Shown in pieces: positions 20,833 through 31,200 of a stretch of 64,000 bases of DNA. The first letter of the stretch is position 1, and each line of letters begins with the position of its first letter. Where the stretch lies: the NCBI RefSeq assembly GCF_040954645.1, contig NC_092805.1, forward strand, positions 76,106,564 through 76,170,563. Direction: 5' to 3'. This DNA is from Diabrotica undecimpunctata. Lineage: Eukaryota; Arthropoda; Insecta; Coleoptera; Chrysomelidae. The translations under genes were made by a program, and so were the position numbers. Below the pieces are notes generated by a model that worked only from the letters and a program-made list of their open reading frames with translations, was not told the origin of the DNA and did no database searches.

Positions 20833-23800
20833 TTATAATTTAATATTAAAGGTAGAAATAAAGTTGCATAAGGTGTTGATTGTATTTTCATTAATATTTG
20901 TGAGAATTGTACAAATATTTATGGGGGTGGGAAGTTTAGTTTTAGCTAATTCGGCATACAAGTCAAAGTGTGGGTTTTGATTTAAGTGACATTCTAATAG
21001 AATATGGTTTAAGCCTCCCACTTGGCCACATTCGCAATAAGGATCATCTTTGACTCCAATTCTGAATAGATGAAGAGGGGATGAGCAATGGCCCGTTCTC
21101 ATACGGATGATTGTAGTTAAATGTCTCCTACTGATATATGCGAATTTATTGAACCATGGTAGTGTGTGGATTCGTTTATTAATTTTGGCATAGAATGAAT
21201 TGCTTGTGCCATATCCTTCGTACCATTCAGCTGCCCAATTAGACCAAATCTCTCTTTTCAAGTAGGGTGTGAAATTTGAAAACTCTAGCTTGATATTCAT
21301 GGGAATATTCAGGGAACGACCTATATTGGCAAGTTGGTCGGCCTTGTAGTTTCCAGTGATACCAGTGTGTCCTGGGATCCATGCTAGTAAGATTTTGATA
21401 TTATTGTTCCTTGCTAGGATAATTCCTCTTTTCGTTAAATACGATATATGTTCTGTATCTTTAGAAAACCCTGTTTTTTTAATTTTTTGTAGTGCACTTT
21501 TGGAGTCAGAAAAGATAATGGCTTCTGTGATATTTTGTTCCCGTATAATTTGGACTGCATGATTGATCGCAGTAACCTCTGCTGTACATATTTGGGTATG
21601 ATTGGGTAGTTTAGATGAAAATGAATAGTTTATATCTGGGGAAAAAACACCAAATCCCGCATTTCCCATTGTGTCCGTTGAGCCATCTGTAAAGAATTTT
21701 TTGTATGAATGGAATTTTTTAACTAAGTTCACAAAATTCATAAGATTGAATTCATTTTTTGTAATATTTTCATTCAGAATTCCTAATGGTTGAAGTTGTA
21801 GTTCCAAGTCATATTCATGGCAAGGAAGAAGTTTACTGGAATATAGGTTCTGCAAATAAGGTTGGATTTTTCTGATAGTTGCTATCAATATGGGTTTTTC
21901 CTTATTTCTCCAGTATTTATTGTCCATATTACAAAGTGCTTCTAATTCAATGATTGATTGAATGACAGGGTTGTTTTTAATGCTTAGGTTTTTTAGCAAA
22001 AATTTTGTGGTGAGCCATTCTCTTCTGTATTTTAATGGCAGTTCTCCAGACTCTGATAACAAGGCTTGGATTGGAGTTGACTTCATGCATCCTGTGATAA
22101 TCCGAATACTTTGGTAGTGCATCTGATCTAGTTTCTTCAATATATATTTAGGGCACGTAGATAGGAATTGACCCCCATAGTTTAAATGACTTAGGATAAG
22201 TGCTTCATGGATCAGTTTTAATATTTTTGGGTCACTGCCCCACCATGTTCCACACAAGGCACGCATTACATTCAGTGCTTTACCTATTTTGACTTCCAGC
22301 TGGTTAATGTGTGCTTTCCATTTAAGGTTCTTCTGTAAAACCATTCCTAGGTATTTAATTTTATCTACCCACTCTATATGCTGACTCTTATAACTGATAT
22401 TTCCAGGCATTATTTTGGTATTACCCCTTGTAAACAAGATAGCTTTAGATTTGCCCACAGAGATGTTCAAATTATGATTGTCCAGCCAGGCTTCAAGATT
22501 GACTAAATATTTGTTTAATTTTGATATCATATTTTTAACATTCACTCCCTTGATTAGAATTACAAAATCGTCAGCATACTGTATGACTTTAGCATTTTTG
22601 GGGAACACTTCGTGTATTGAGTAGGTATATATGTTAAATAGCATTGGACTTAATGGTGATCCTTGTGTGAGTCCAGTGCTAGTGGTATTTGGGCCATGTA
22701 CTAACCCAGAGTTATCTTTGACAAACAGTTCTCTGCATTTTAAAAAGTCATATATGAGGTTAGCTAAATCATGTGGTATATCCAAATGTATTAATGTAGA
22801 GTACAGTTTGTCAATATTAACATTATCATATGCTGAATGGATATCCAAGAATATTCCTATTGTACATTCATTATTACTAAATGATTTTTGGATTTCAGAT
22901 GTCAAAATGGATAGACATTCTAAACATCCTTTACCCCTTCTAAAACCTAGCTGCAATGGTCTGAGGATTCCCTTATTTTCTATACGCCATTCCAACCTAT
23001 TTTTGATCATTGATTCTAAAACTTTACCTACACAAGAGGTGAGGGCAATAGGCCTATAGTTAGTTGCAATGAGTTTATCTTTCATAGGTTTTAGGATTGG
23101 AATTATTAATGACTGTTTCCATTCAATCGGAATGGTCCCTGTACTTAAGCATTTGTTAAAAATTTGTAATAATAGTAATGATCCTGAATGAGGTAGATTT
23201 CTAATCATAGAGTATGAAATTAAGTCAAGTCCCGTAGCAGATTCCTTTTTAGAATTGATTATGAATTTGTATTCATTAAAGGTAAAAGGGGAACTTGTAT
23301 TGCTAGTTTGTATACTTTGTTGATGTAAATGTATACTGGGAGGAGCCAAGGAATTCAGTATCTCTTGTGCCATATTAGGATCAGGAAGGGAGTTAATTGG
23401 GCTATTACCATATCCAGCTATTTTCCTAACTTTATCCCATATTGTCTTGATTGGCGAGTTTCTATTAAGACCTTCTGCAAATTTCCTAAAATTATTCTTT
23501 CTTTTTTCTTTAAGGAATCTTCTAGCTATAGCACATTTGTTTTTTACTATTAAATAATTTTGTAAGTTGGGTGTTGATTGGAATTGCTTTGTTGCCTTAA
23601 TTCTGTCTTTAATGACTTCAGCGCAAGATTCGTCCCACCATGGGATATGATACTGTTTATTAACATTTGATTTGTACAATGGGATGGACAACTGTGCAGC
23701 TTCATTTATTAGATCTGCAAATGATCGGTAGTTCTCCCCTGGAAATGATGTAAATGATGACTCTAATACTGAGGTATATTGGTTCCAATTAGCTTTTTTG

Positions 23801-24558
23801 AAGTTTCTGTTATTCCTTGGTGGCATGTGGATGGTGTTTTGGACACCAATTTTGCACATTGTGGGTAGGTGATCACTAAATCCTAGGTCAGGAATTATTT
23901 GCCATGATGATCTGGTAGCAATATTCTTAGATGTTATTGTTAGATCCACAGCTGATGATCTTTTTGGAGGTGGTGCTATTCTGGTATATGAACCATCATT
24001 TAAAAAAACTAGTTCCAGCTCATCTAATGTTTGGAAGATGTTTCTCCCATTGGAATTATTACAAGGGCTACCCCAAGCCTCATGCTTGGCGTTCAGGTCT
24101 CCCATTATTATTACTGGTTTGTTGATTTCCTGGATCAGTTTTATCCATTTTTGTTTAGATATGGTATTTGCATTAGGGAAATAGGCATTAAGTAGGTTAA
24201 TTTGGAATTTAGGTAGGAAGATTGCTTGCAGTTGAGAGTTGTTATTAAATTTATTACATACAGATATTTCATAAAATTCTACTTCATTCCTAATAAGGAT
24301 GGCTATACCACCATATGAATCATCTCTATCATCTCTAATTACTTGATAGCCCTTGCATCTGATTATATGGTTATTATTTAACCATGTTTCATTTAGCAAT
24401 AATATGTCAGGATTGTATTCTTTGATAATTATTTTTAAGTTATCCACATTAGCATTATATGATCTCATATTCCATTGTATTATAGTCAAAGGAGTGAAAG
24501 CTTTATTTTTTATTTTTATTTTGGGCTTAGTATTCTGAAGCATCAGATACTGTCCCAT
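20833..24558 (-). CDS. I-type LINE ORF2: endonuclease, reverse transcriptase, RNase H
   Basis: 1,241 codons without interruption. Residues about 20-230 are an APE-type endonuclease (IIQWNMRSYNANVDNL, LLLNETWL, VIIMGDLNAKHEAWGS, GFSDHLPTMC). Residues about 470-760 are the RT (IPILKPMKDKL, NYRPIALTSCVGKVLE, GIFLDIHSAYDNVN, GLTQGSPLSPMLFN, catalytic QYADDFVIL near residue 660). RNase H spans about 950-1,090 (FTDGSTDTMGNAGFGVF, CTAEVTAINHAV, IFSDSKSALQKI, WIPGHTGITGNYKADQLA), showing the D-E-D-H/D set. The C-terminus has a Cys/His motif (CECGQVGGLNHILLECHLNQ). The enzyme nicks DNA and copies its own RNA at the nick. It overlaps the end of ORF1 by 32 nt in a different frame. All catalytic residues I can check are intact. 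Confidence 0.92.
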   Translation of the reverse strand: MGQYLMLQNTKPKIKIKNKAFTPLTIIQWNMRSYNANVDNLKIIIKEYNPDILLLNETWLNNNHIIRCKGYQVIRDDRDDSYGGIAILIRNEVEFYEISVCNKFNNNSQLQAIFLPKFQINLLNAYFPNANTISKQKWIKLIQEINKPVIIMGDLNAKHEAWGSPCNNSNGRNIFQTLDELELVFLNDGSYTRIAPPPKRSSAVDLTITSKNIATRSSWQIIPDLGFSDHLPTMCKIGVQNTIHMPPRNNRNFKKANWNQYTSVLESSFTSFPGENYRSFADLINEAAQLSIPLYKSNVNKQYHIPWWDESCAEVIKDRIKATKQFQSTPNLQNYLIVKNKCAIARRFLKEKRKNNFRKFAEGLNRNSPIKTIWDKVRKIAGYGNSPINSLPDPNMAQEILNSLAPPSIHLHQQSIQTSNTSSPFTFNEYKFIINSKKESATGLDLISYSMIRNLPHSGSLLLLQIFNKCLSTGTIPIEWKQSLIIPILKPMKDKLIATNYRPIALTSCVGKVLESMIKNRLEWRIENKGILRPLQLGFRRGKGCLECLSILTSEIQKSFSNNECTIGIFLDIHSAYDNVNIDKLYSTLIHLDIPHDLANLIYDFLKCRELFVKDNSGLVHGPNTTSTGLTQGSPLSPMLFNIYTYSIHEVFPKNAKVIQYADDFVILIKGVNVKNMISKLNKYLVNLEAWLDNHNLNISVGKSKAILFTRGNTKIMPGNISYKSQHIEWVDKIKYLGMVLQKNLKWKAHINQLEVKIGKALNVMRALCGTWWGSDPKILKLIHEALILSHLNYGGQFLSTCPKYILKKLDQMHYQSIRIITGCMKSTPIQALLSESGELPLKYRREWLTTKFLLKNLSIKNNPVIQSIIELEALCNMDNKYWRNKEKPILIATIRKIQPYLQNLYSSKLLPCHEYDLELQLQPLGILNENITKNEFNLMNFVNLVKKFHSYKKFFTDGSTDTMGNAGFGVFSPDINYSFSSKLPNHTQICTAEVTAINHAVQIIREQNITEAIIFSDSKSALQKIKKTGFSKDTEHISYLTKRGIILARNNNIKILLAWIPGHTGITGNYKADQLANIGRSLNIPMNIKLEFSNFTPYLKREIWSNWAAEWYEGYGTSNSFYAKINKRIHTLPWFNKFAYISRRHLTTIIRMRTGHCSSPLHLFRIGVKDDPYCECGQVGGLNHILLECHLNQNPHFDLYAELAKTKLPTPINICTILTNINENTINTLCNFISTFNIKL

Positions 24559-25879
24559 CTTCCATTACCTCATAGGTTATGTTATTTGTTGAGCTGCTTT
24601 TAATTGTTTTATATTGTGATACATTAGATGAGTTAGGGTATAAGTTTCTTAGCAAGTTGTTTACAAAAGATAGTACCATCTCTTTATGTTGTGGTGGTAG
24701 TAATGACATTGCATGGGAGATTCCATGTTCAGTTTCCTTATTTGCACTGTATCCTTTTGATGTTGATGGCATTGATTGAGAATTTGTTGCCCAGTTCAAT
24801 CTTCCCTCCGGATTAATTAATTGAGCACTATGTTGTTTTTTGTCATATCCTGTCATGTTTGGTTTCCTTCTTTTGGTGGGTTGAGATTTGACGATTTGGT
24901 TATATTTTGGTATACTTGTGTCATTCTTTATGGCTTCTATTCTTCTTTCTGTGATATCTATTATATTATTGGGCTTGGATTCTGTATGCAAGACAGGAAA
25001 ATTCTCTTTGTTCAAAGAGTATTCCCTGTTTTCATTTTTCGGTATTTGCATGTTTGCTTCATAATATGAGATGTTAGAGAAAGACATTAGGGCTTTTATT
25101 TCTTTTTGCCTTTGGAATTCTTTACATTTTTTATCTTTAGAGATATGATCATGATTTTTACAGTGTATGCAGTATGTTTCACAATTCGAGGCTTCCCCGT
25201 GTTGGTTTTTCCCACAGTTCTGGCACTTTGGGTTCCCTCTACATTGATTATTACTGTGACCATATAACAGGCAGTTTCCACACATTAGGACTGGGCTGAC
25301 ATATGGAATAACCCTCATGGGTAATCCATACACAAGCACCTCCCTGGGCAGTGCTTTTCCTGTAAATGTTACGCATATGGTGGTTGTTGGTACATAGTTT
25401 TGTTCTTTTCCCTCTTCGATAATTCTCCTATTTAGTCTTTTTATGTCAATTACTTTACAGGATACTAATTTTGTTTCGATTGCATTTTTAATTTCTACTT
25501 CAGATATTTCTTTACATATGTTCCTTATTATACCCTTACATGTGACATTGTGATTTGGGATAAAGACATCATATTGTAAACTTTCCCATCTCTTATCATT
25601 CACAAATAGATTTGCCGATTTAAAATCTTTAAAAACAACACCTAACCGGTTTTTCCCTTTACGGTTAAATTTAATAATTTGCTGTAGGTTTAGGTTAAAT
25701 ATTGTTTTAGCAATACTTAAGATGTGAAAATTCCCTATATTTTTGTCTTTTCCCTGTACATATACTTCGAAAGGACCGGAATCATATATGTTATATTGGT
25801 TATTAATTTTTTTTCCACTTAAATCAGGCGGGGGGTCAGGAGGTTTATCAGGATCGAGGTTAGTGTTAGTGGTCTCCAT
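24527..25879 (-). CDS. I-type LINE ORF1: gag-like nucleic-acid-binding protein
   Basis: 450 codons, start ATG 25,879. The N-terminus is acidic and Pro-rich (PDKPPDPPPD). Residues about 30-190 form the conserved domain beginning YDSGPFEVYVQGKD, common in I-group ORF1 proteins and probably RRM-like. Residues about 200-258 carry three Cys-rich knuckles: CGNCLLYGHSNNQC, CQNCGKNQHGEASNC and CIHCKNHDHISKDKKC, close to the C-x2-C-x4-H-x4-C pattern. The tail is polar, with MVLSFVNNLLRNLYP near the end. Such proteins package the LINE RNA. It ends 32 nt inside ORF2, so ORF2 translation probably depends on termination-reinitiation. There are no lesions. Confidence 0.9.
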   Translation of the reverse strand: METTNTNLDPDKPPDPPPDLSGKKINNQYNIYDSGPFEVYVQGKDKNIGNFHILSIAKTIFNLNLQQIIKFNRKGKNRLGVVFKDFKSANLFVNDKRWESLQYDVFIPNHNVTCKGIIRNICKEISEVEIKNAIETKLVSCKVIDIKRLNRRIIEEGKEQNYVPTTTICVTFTGKALPREVLVYGLPMRVIPYVSPVLMCGNCLLYGHSNNQCRGNPKCQNCGKNQHGEASNCETYCIHCKNHDHISKDKKCKEFQRQKEIKALMSFSNISYYEANMQIPKNENREYSLNKENFPVLHTESKPNNIIDITERRIEAIKNDTSIPKYNQIVKSQPTKRRKPNMTGYDKKQHSAQLINPEGRLNWATNSQSMPSTSKGYSANKETEHGISHAMSLLPPQHKEMVLSFVNNLLRNLYPNSSNVSQYKTIKSSSTNNITYEVMEDGTVSDASEY

Positions 25880-26248
25880 TTTCGGCTGGAGGAACCGTGT
25901 CGTGTATTTTATTACTATTAGGTATGTATGCGATGCGGTAGGATCGGGTTACAAACAAAGGATTATTAGTAATAGCCTTATTATCTATATATATCAAAGG
26001 AGAAACTTTGAAATGCGTCTATACACTTTGACAGTTGTTTGACGTTTTTTTCAACCCTCAATTTTAGTACAGAAATGTCATGAATGACATTTCTCATTTC
26101 TCTCAACATGTTGGATGGAGGTAGCGATACATTTTTACGCTACCAAATTTGACAGGCCGCTCCGGAAGTAGCGTATCGGTAGCGGTTTGATTTTGCAGAC
26201 TTTTACTCAACAGTTGTGGAGCAGCTCCGTCTGCTGAACGCGCCCAAT

Positions 26249-26994
26249 GACTCTGCTTACCAGTGGTGTTAATAAACCAAATTTATATATAGAGTTGCCT
26301 ATCTATCTGTATACACTATATTATTTATCTATGGTTTATAGTTCAACATAGTCACAGCCACCTAAAGTTACAAGCCGTGAAGTAAAAAAGGCAACATCGC
26401 AACATATGATTAAAGTTGTCCTATGAAGGAGAAATGGTGGTCCGTTTCATAACGGAAATATTTTAAATAATAATTCATGGATCTCTTTTTCACATTGCAC
26501 AAATAAGAGAAATTTTAATTAAATTTAATAAAAGGAAAATATGAAATAAATAAGTTAAACCTGTTAATAATATTTATTTTCCATACAAAGGTTAGAAATG
26601 TATTGGAATAGTAAACATTAAAATTTTTTAAAATCTAGAGCTCTAATTAATTGTAGGTATTATCTAAGAGATTAACAGAAAATAACAGTATACAAGCCAT
26701 AAAAAAACGCATAGAGGAGACTCATAAATCAATTATTATGAATTACAATATTCTTGTAAAGTATATAAAAAAAACACTTTTAATTTATGTCTCATTAATT
26801 TTATTGATATTACAATAACAAACTGAGAAGTTACAATAACACTGTAATCACTGTCACTGAAAATTGTACAATTTTAGGGCAATCTTAAATTAATAAAATT
26901 ATTGTACACCTTTCATAATTTGTACAAGCAACCCTAAAATACAAAACAAATTGTAGCTACTGCGTGAGGCACTCAAATGTAAATGTACAGAATA
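26249..26994. other. AT-rich intergenic stretch, no gene seen
   Basis: Right of the Harbinger terminal repeat the sequence is AT-rich with stops in every frame. I recognise no repeat ends or coding motif until the LINE fragment that follows. Confidence 0.4.
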
Positions 26995-27533
26995 CTAATA
27001 ATTTTGTTTCTTTGTCATTCATTAAGAAACTCATGGACTGAATAATATGGTCTTTCAGAGATTTAGGTTTTGTCATTTTACAGAACTTGGTGAAAGATGT
27101 TGCGGATTTAATTTGTTCCGGTAGGTGATTATATAGTTTTTTTGCACTATATAGAATAGAATTCTTTACTTACTCAATAAGATCGGTAAATAAACATCAT
27201 AACTAGAACTTCTAATGGAGTAGCCATGATCAGGTGTTTCGGGAAAAATTTTTAGATGGTTGTAAATCAAACAAAGTTTCTAAAATATATAAAGAAGGAA
27301 GCATCACAACTCTGTGATTTTTGAAAGTAGCAATGAAGTATGTTTTTAAGACCAAATAGATAACTAATTGCTTTTTTTGTAATTTAAAAATAGTATCAAA
27401 TTGGGCTGCTTTACTAAAACCCCAAAAAGGAAGCTTATATGGAAGATGAGACTTAAACAATGAGAAATATGCCATTTTTGCAGATGATTGACACTGAGCT
27501 GAGGCTAGTTTCTTACTTCAGGAATGCAAGGAC
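26995..27533 (-). pseudogene. CR1/Jockey-type LINE 3' coding fragment
   Basis: The minus strand encodes the region after the RT core: MAYFSLFKSHLPYKLPFWG, SKAAQFDTIFKLQKKQLV, FKNHRVVMLPSLYILETL (27,475-27,230). After stops and shifts it continues with SAKKLYNHLPEQIKS, ATSFTKFCK and KDHIIQSM toward 27,000. The Y-x-x-x-FWG motif, LQKK and LPSLYI are standard in the C-terminal domain of these LINEs. The BEL element (27,534 on) inserted upstream of it. It is decayed and lacks the catalytic core. Confidence 0.7.
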
Positions 27534-28073
27534 TGATGGAAAGGGTAAACTTTGTTGCCAAACTATCCACATTTAAGAGAGGCGTATTTGAACACCTAAT
27601 TGCTTCAAAATATTTATAAAGGACCACTGAAGCAATAAAACAATTAAGAGGTATTTTCCTTCGATTTATTTACAGTGAACTTAAGGGCTGATTCAAACAT
27701 TGACAATTATCGCAATTCTGACAGTTACATAAAGAGTTATACAAATATTAGCTTTACAGTGCTGAGAGGCAGTAACAGAGATACATAGACTTGAGAGAAA
27801 CAAACTGATATACGTTTAACACAAAACACCGGGTTTACAAGCGCATTTATTACTTACGCACCACGCACTTTTTGGGATCGACAACACACGCCCGGCCTTC
27901 ACTTGCCGAGAGGCAAACTGTCACTGTCTAGTCCTAGTCCTAAGTTATATAAAGCGGGGAGTAGAGGGCTTATGATGTAGGGAGTCAGTCGCACACACGT
28001 CAACACGACAGCTGACGATATAAGCGTACAATTTGATAAAATAACTATATTATACAGGTTGTTTTTTACAACA
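27534..28073 (-). repeat. BEL copy 1, 3' LTR
   Basis: 540 bp, matching 34,074-34,607 almost exactly. The main difference is an extra TAGTCC hexamer near 27,931-27,936. A TATA box (TATATAA, 27,945-27,952 on the minus strand) lies within the U3/R part. Confidence 0.93.
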
Positions 28074-28092
28074 TACTGCCCCCCGTTGAAGC
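28074..28092 (-). promoter_or_regulatory. BEL copy 1 polypurine tract
   Basis: Read on the minus strand, CAACGGGGGGCAGTA directly precedes the 3' LTR start TGTTGT. This is the expected place for plus-strand DNA priming. Confidence 0.75.
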
Positions 28093-28214
28093 ACTAGCTT
28101 TAACATAAAAGACATTAAAAAGAAAAGAGTACATAAAAAAAAACCAATATGAGTAATAGTATACAAATTCATACAAACAACATATTATGAGTAAAAGTAC
28201 TAAACCTAATAACA

Positions 28215-31200
28215 TTAACATAATCCTTCACTAGGAAGAGGACACAATTTTGTTATCGAGCGTTTGAAAATCCCATCCTTAGTTTTAACAGATGCAATTC
28301 TCACTCGGCCATCTTTACCCGGAAAGACTTCCATCACTCGTGCCAATGACCAGTAGAGAGGAGGGAGATTGTCTTCTTTAACTAGCACAAGGTCATTGGG
28401 TTGTAAATTTTTAAATGGGAGAAACCATTTTGGACGATTTTGAAGTCGATTCAGATAATCAGTCGACCAACTTTTCCAAAAAAGTTGCTGGAGCTTAGAG
28501 AGATTTTGCCAGATGCTAAGTCGATTTTCCGGGATAGATGTATACTCCTGGTCGGGTAGCGAGGTGAGAGACCTTCCAATTAGGAAGTGACCAGGGGTAA
28601 GATATGTGAAATCGGAGGGATCATTAGAGAGGGCACAAATGGGCCGAGAATTAAGTACGGCTTCAATTTGGGTAAGCACGGTACTGAATTCCTCGAATGT
28701 AATTTTGAGATTGCCCAACAATCTATAGATATGATGTTTAGCGCTCTTTATAGCGCTCTCCCAGAGTCCTCCATGATGAGGAGATCGAGGTGGTATTGTT
28801 TTCCACCGAATTTGAGAGGAGGCTAAAAATTCCTGAATAGAAGAGTTAGTTTCCTTATTTTTCAAGAAATTGTAGAGTTCGAATAACTGATTTTTAGCCC
28901 CAAGAAAGTTTGTCGCATTATCAGAGAAAATAGTCTGAGGGAGACCTCTGCGACTGATAAAGCGCTTGAGAGTGAGAAGAAACGCTTCTGTTGTAAGCCC
29001 ACTGACTAATTCTATATGAACCGCACGTGTGGACATACAGACAAACAGAGCTATGTATGACTTTATCAAGGGACTTTTACGAAGTTTAGAGGCCTTTATT
29101 AGAAAGGGACCACCAAAATCCAAACCTACATGAGCAAAAACTTGAGCAGAGCATAAGCGTTCCTTAGGTAAATCAGACATGATTTGAGCTAAGGGTTTGG
29201 CATTAAACTTGAAACAAACATGACATTCGTGGACTATCCTCTTAATCTCCCGTAGACCATTCAAGGGCCAATATCTAAGGCGAACTTGAGAGAGAGTATT
29301 CTGAGGACCTGCATGATGGAGCCTGAGATGTTCTTTTTTGAGAATTAGACGAACAACATGATTTTTCGAGGGGAGGAGGAGAGGATATTTTTGATCAAAG
29401 GTAACTTCGGAATACCTAAGACGTCCACCTACACGGAGCATTTCATTTTTGTCAAGAAAAGGAGCAAATTGTAAGAGAGACTTATTAGAAATAATCTTAT
29501 TGCCTTTGAGATCAGCAATTTCTGAGGAAAAACATGAGTTTTGCAATAATTTTATAATTTTCATTTCGGCATTTTGAAGTTCAGATACTTCAAGTGCACC
29601 AGATAATTTTTGAGTGCCAGACCTTGCGTTATTAGCAAATCTGAGTACATAAGCTATAGTCCTTACATATTTCGTGAAACTGGAGAACCTTTCAGAAAGC
29701 ATGGCAAAGAAATCAAATTGAGCACTTCGAGTGTGAAGAACAACTTTTCTTTCTTCAGGTAATTTATTAGAATTAAACTTCGGACTATATTCAGACAAAT
29801 TTAGGTCAAATGTTTGCAAAAACTGAGGACCGTGAAACCAAAGAGTGGAGTTGAGTATGTTAGAGGGCATCATTCCTCTAGAGAGGATGTCAGCAGGGTT
29901 GTCTTTAGACTTTACGTGTCTCCAATGAGAGTGAGAAGAATTTTCTTGAATTTGAGCTACCCTGTTGGCGACAAATTGATTCCATCTGGAGTGATGTGAT
30001 CTGAGCCATGCCAAAACTATCTCAGAATCGCTCCACATGTTTATAGAGGTAATAGAGGGCAATTTATCCTTTATGATATCAACCACCTTTGTGGTGAGCT
30101 TGCTAGCCAATAAAGCACCCATAAGTTCCAGCCTTGGAAGCGTTATGGTCTTTAAAGGAGCAATACGACTTTTCGAAACAATAAGAGAGCACGAGATATT
30201 TTTTGATTTGTAGATGACCCGTATATAACAACAAGCAGCATATGCTTTCAAACTTGCGTCAGAAAAAGAGTGAATTTCAATAGAAGAAATTTCATGACAT
30301 GAGAAAAGACATCTGGGTATGCTTATGTCTTTGAGAGCAGCGAGATCAGTTATAAACTTCAACCATTCATTTAAAATATTTAAATCCACGGAGTCATTCC
30401 AATTAATTTTAGAAATCCAAATTTTTTGCATAATAATTTTAGCAAGAACAGTTACGGGATTAATGAGCCCTTGTGGATCAAAAATTTGAGCGATAATAGA
30501 GAGTACTTCCCTTTTTGTGTAATTATCCTTTATTGATAATTGAGGTACAGAAATTGAAAATGTATCAGTACTGGGGTTCCAACAGAGACCTAAAACCTTA
30601 TTAGAAGCATTCTCTGGTGAAATAATATACGCAGAGTTTGTAGAGAGAGTAGAAACATTTTCCAAAAACATTTTTGAGTTAGAGCACCATTTATGAAGAG
30701 AAATGCATGCCTTGTTGAGTAGGTCAGTTATCTCATTATGAGCCTTAAGAAGAGTTTGCGTGTCATTGGCCCCATATAGAATGTCATCTACATAGCATCC
30801 TGTTAAGAGAGCATCGGAGGCCAATGGGTATTTGTTTTGATGAGTTTTAGCTAATTCCATCAAACAACGAGTACTTTGAAAGCTTGCGCTTTTTGTTCCA
30901 TAAGTTACGGTTTGAAGCTCAAGACATTCGATGTCCTGTTCTGGAGAATCCCGCCAGAGGATATTCTGCAGGAATGTGTGATCAGGATGAATTCGTACCT
31001 GCCTGTACATTTTTTGTATGTCGGAAGTGAAGACATAGGTATACAATCTAAACCGAAGGAGAATGTCGAAAAGTTCAGGCTGAAGAGTTTTTCCTTTCAA
31101 CAGGATGTCATTAAGAGAATAGCCACTGGAACTTTTCATGGAGCCATCAAAAACCACCCGTAATTTGGTAGTTAATGATTCTTCTTTTATGACAGAGTGA

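Larger units (their letters stand above)
20550..26052 (-). mobile_element. complete I-type LINE, both ORFs open, perfect target-site duplication
   Basis: The 13-bp direct repeat AACCCTCAATTTT flanks it exactly (20,537-20,549 and 26,053-26,065). Reading from 26,052 the order is 5' UTR, ORF1 with zinc knuckles (25,879-24,527), ORF2 with endonuclease, RT and RNase H (24,558-20,833), a 3' UTR and a GAA-repeat tail. Two ORFs with gag-type CCHC knuckles plus an RNase H domain are characteristic of the I group (I factor/Nimb/Outcast-like) within the Jockey superfamily. Both ORFs lack stops and the duplication is perfect, so insertion was recent and the copy could be competent. The GAA tail differs from the TAA tail of the Drosophila I factor. 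Confidence 0.88.
16918..26248. mobile_element. PIF/Harbinger transposon with terminal repeats 9.3 kb apart, interrupted by other elements
   Basis: ATTGGGCGCGTTCAGCAGAC (16,918 on) recurs exactly in reverse complement ending at 26,248. The identity extends to 25 bp and continues imperfectly through a GCTACC/CTTCCG-rich zone on both sides. Just inside the left end lies a Harbinger transposase N-terminal fragment. Most of the span is later insertion: an I-type LINE (20,550-26,052) and a LINE RT scrap (18.4-18.7 kb). I see no 3-bp duplication outside the ends, and the ATT...AAT at the tips is symmetrical and so part of the repeat. The alternative is two separate copies of one family facing each other. 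Confidence 0.6.

Noticed and set aside
30876..31163. 95-codon plus-strand frame over BEL copy 1
   Set aside because: Shadow of the minus-strand RT coding region, as are other plus-strand frames across 28-33 kb, 47-52 kb and 58-62 kb.
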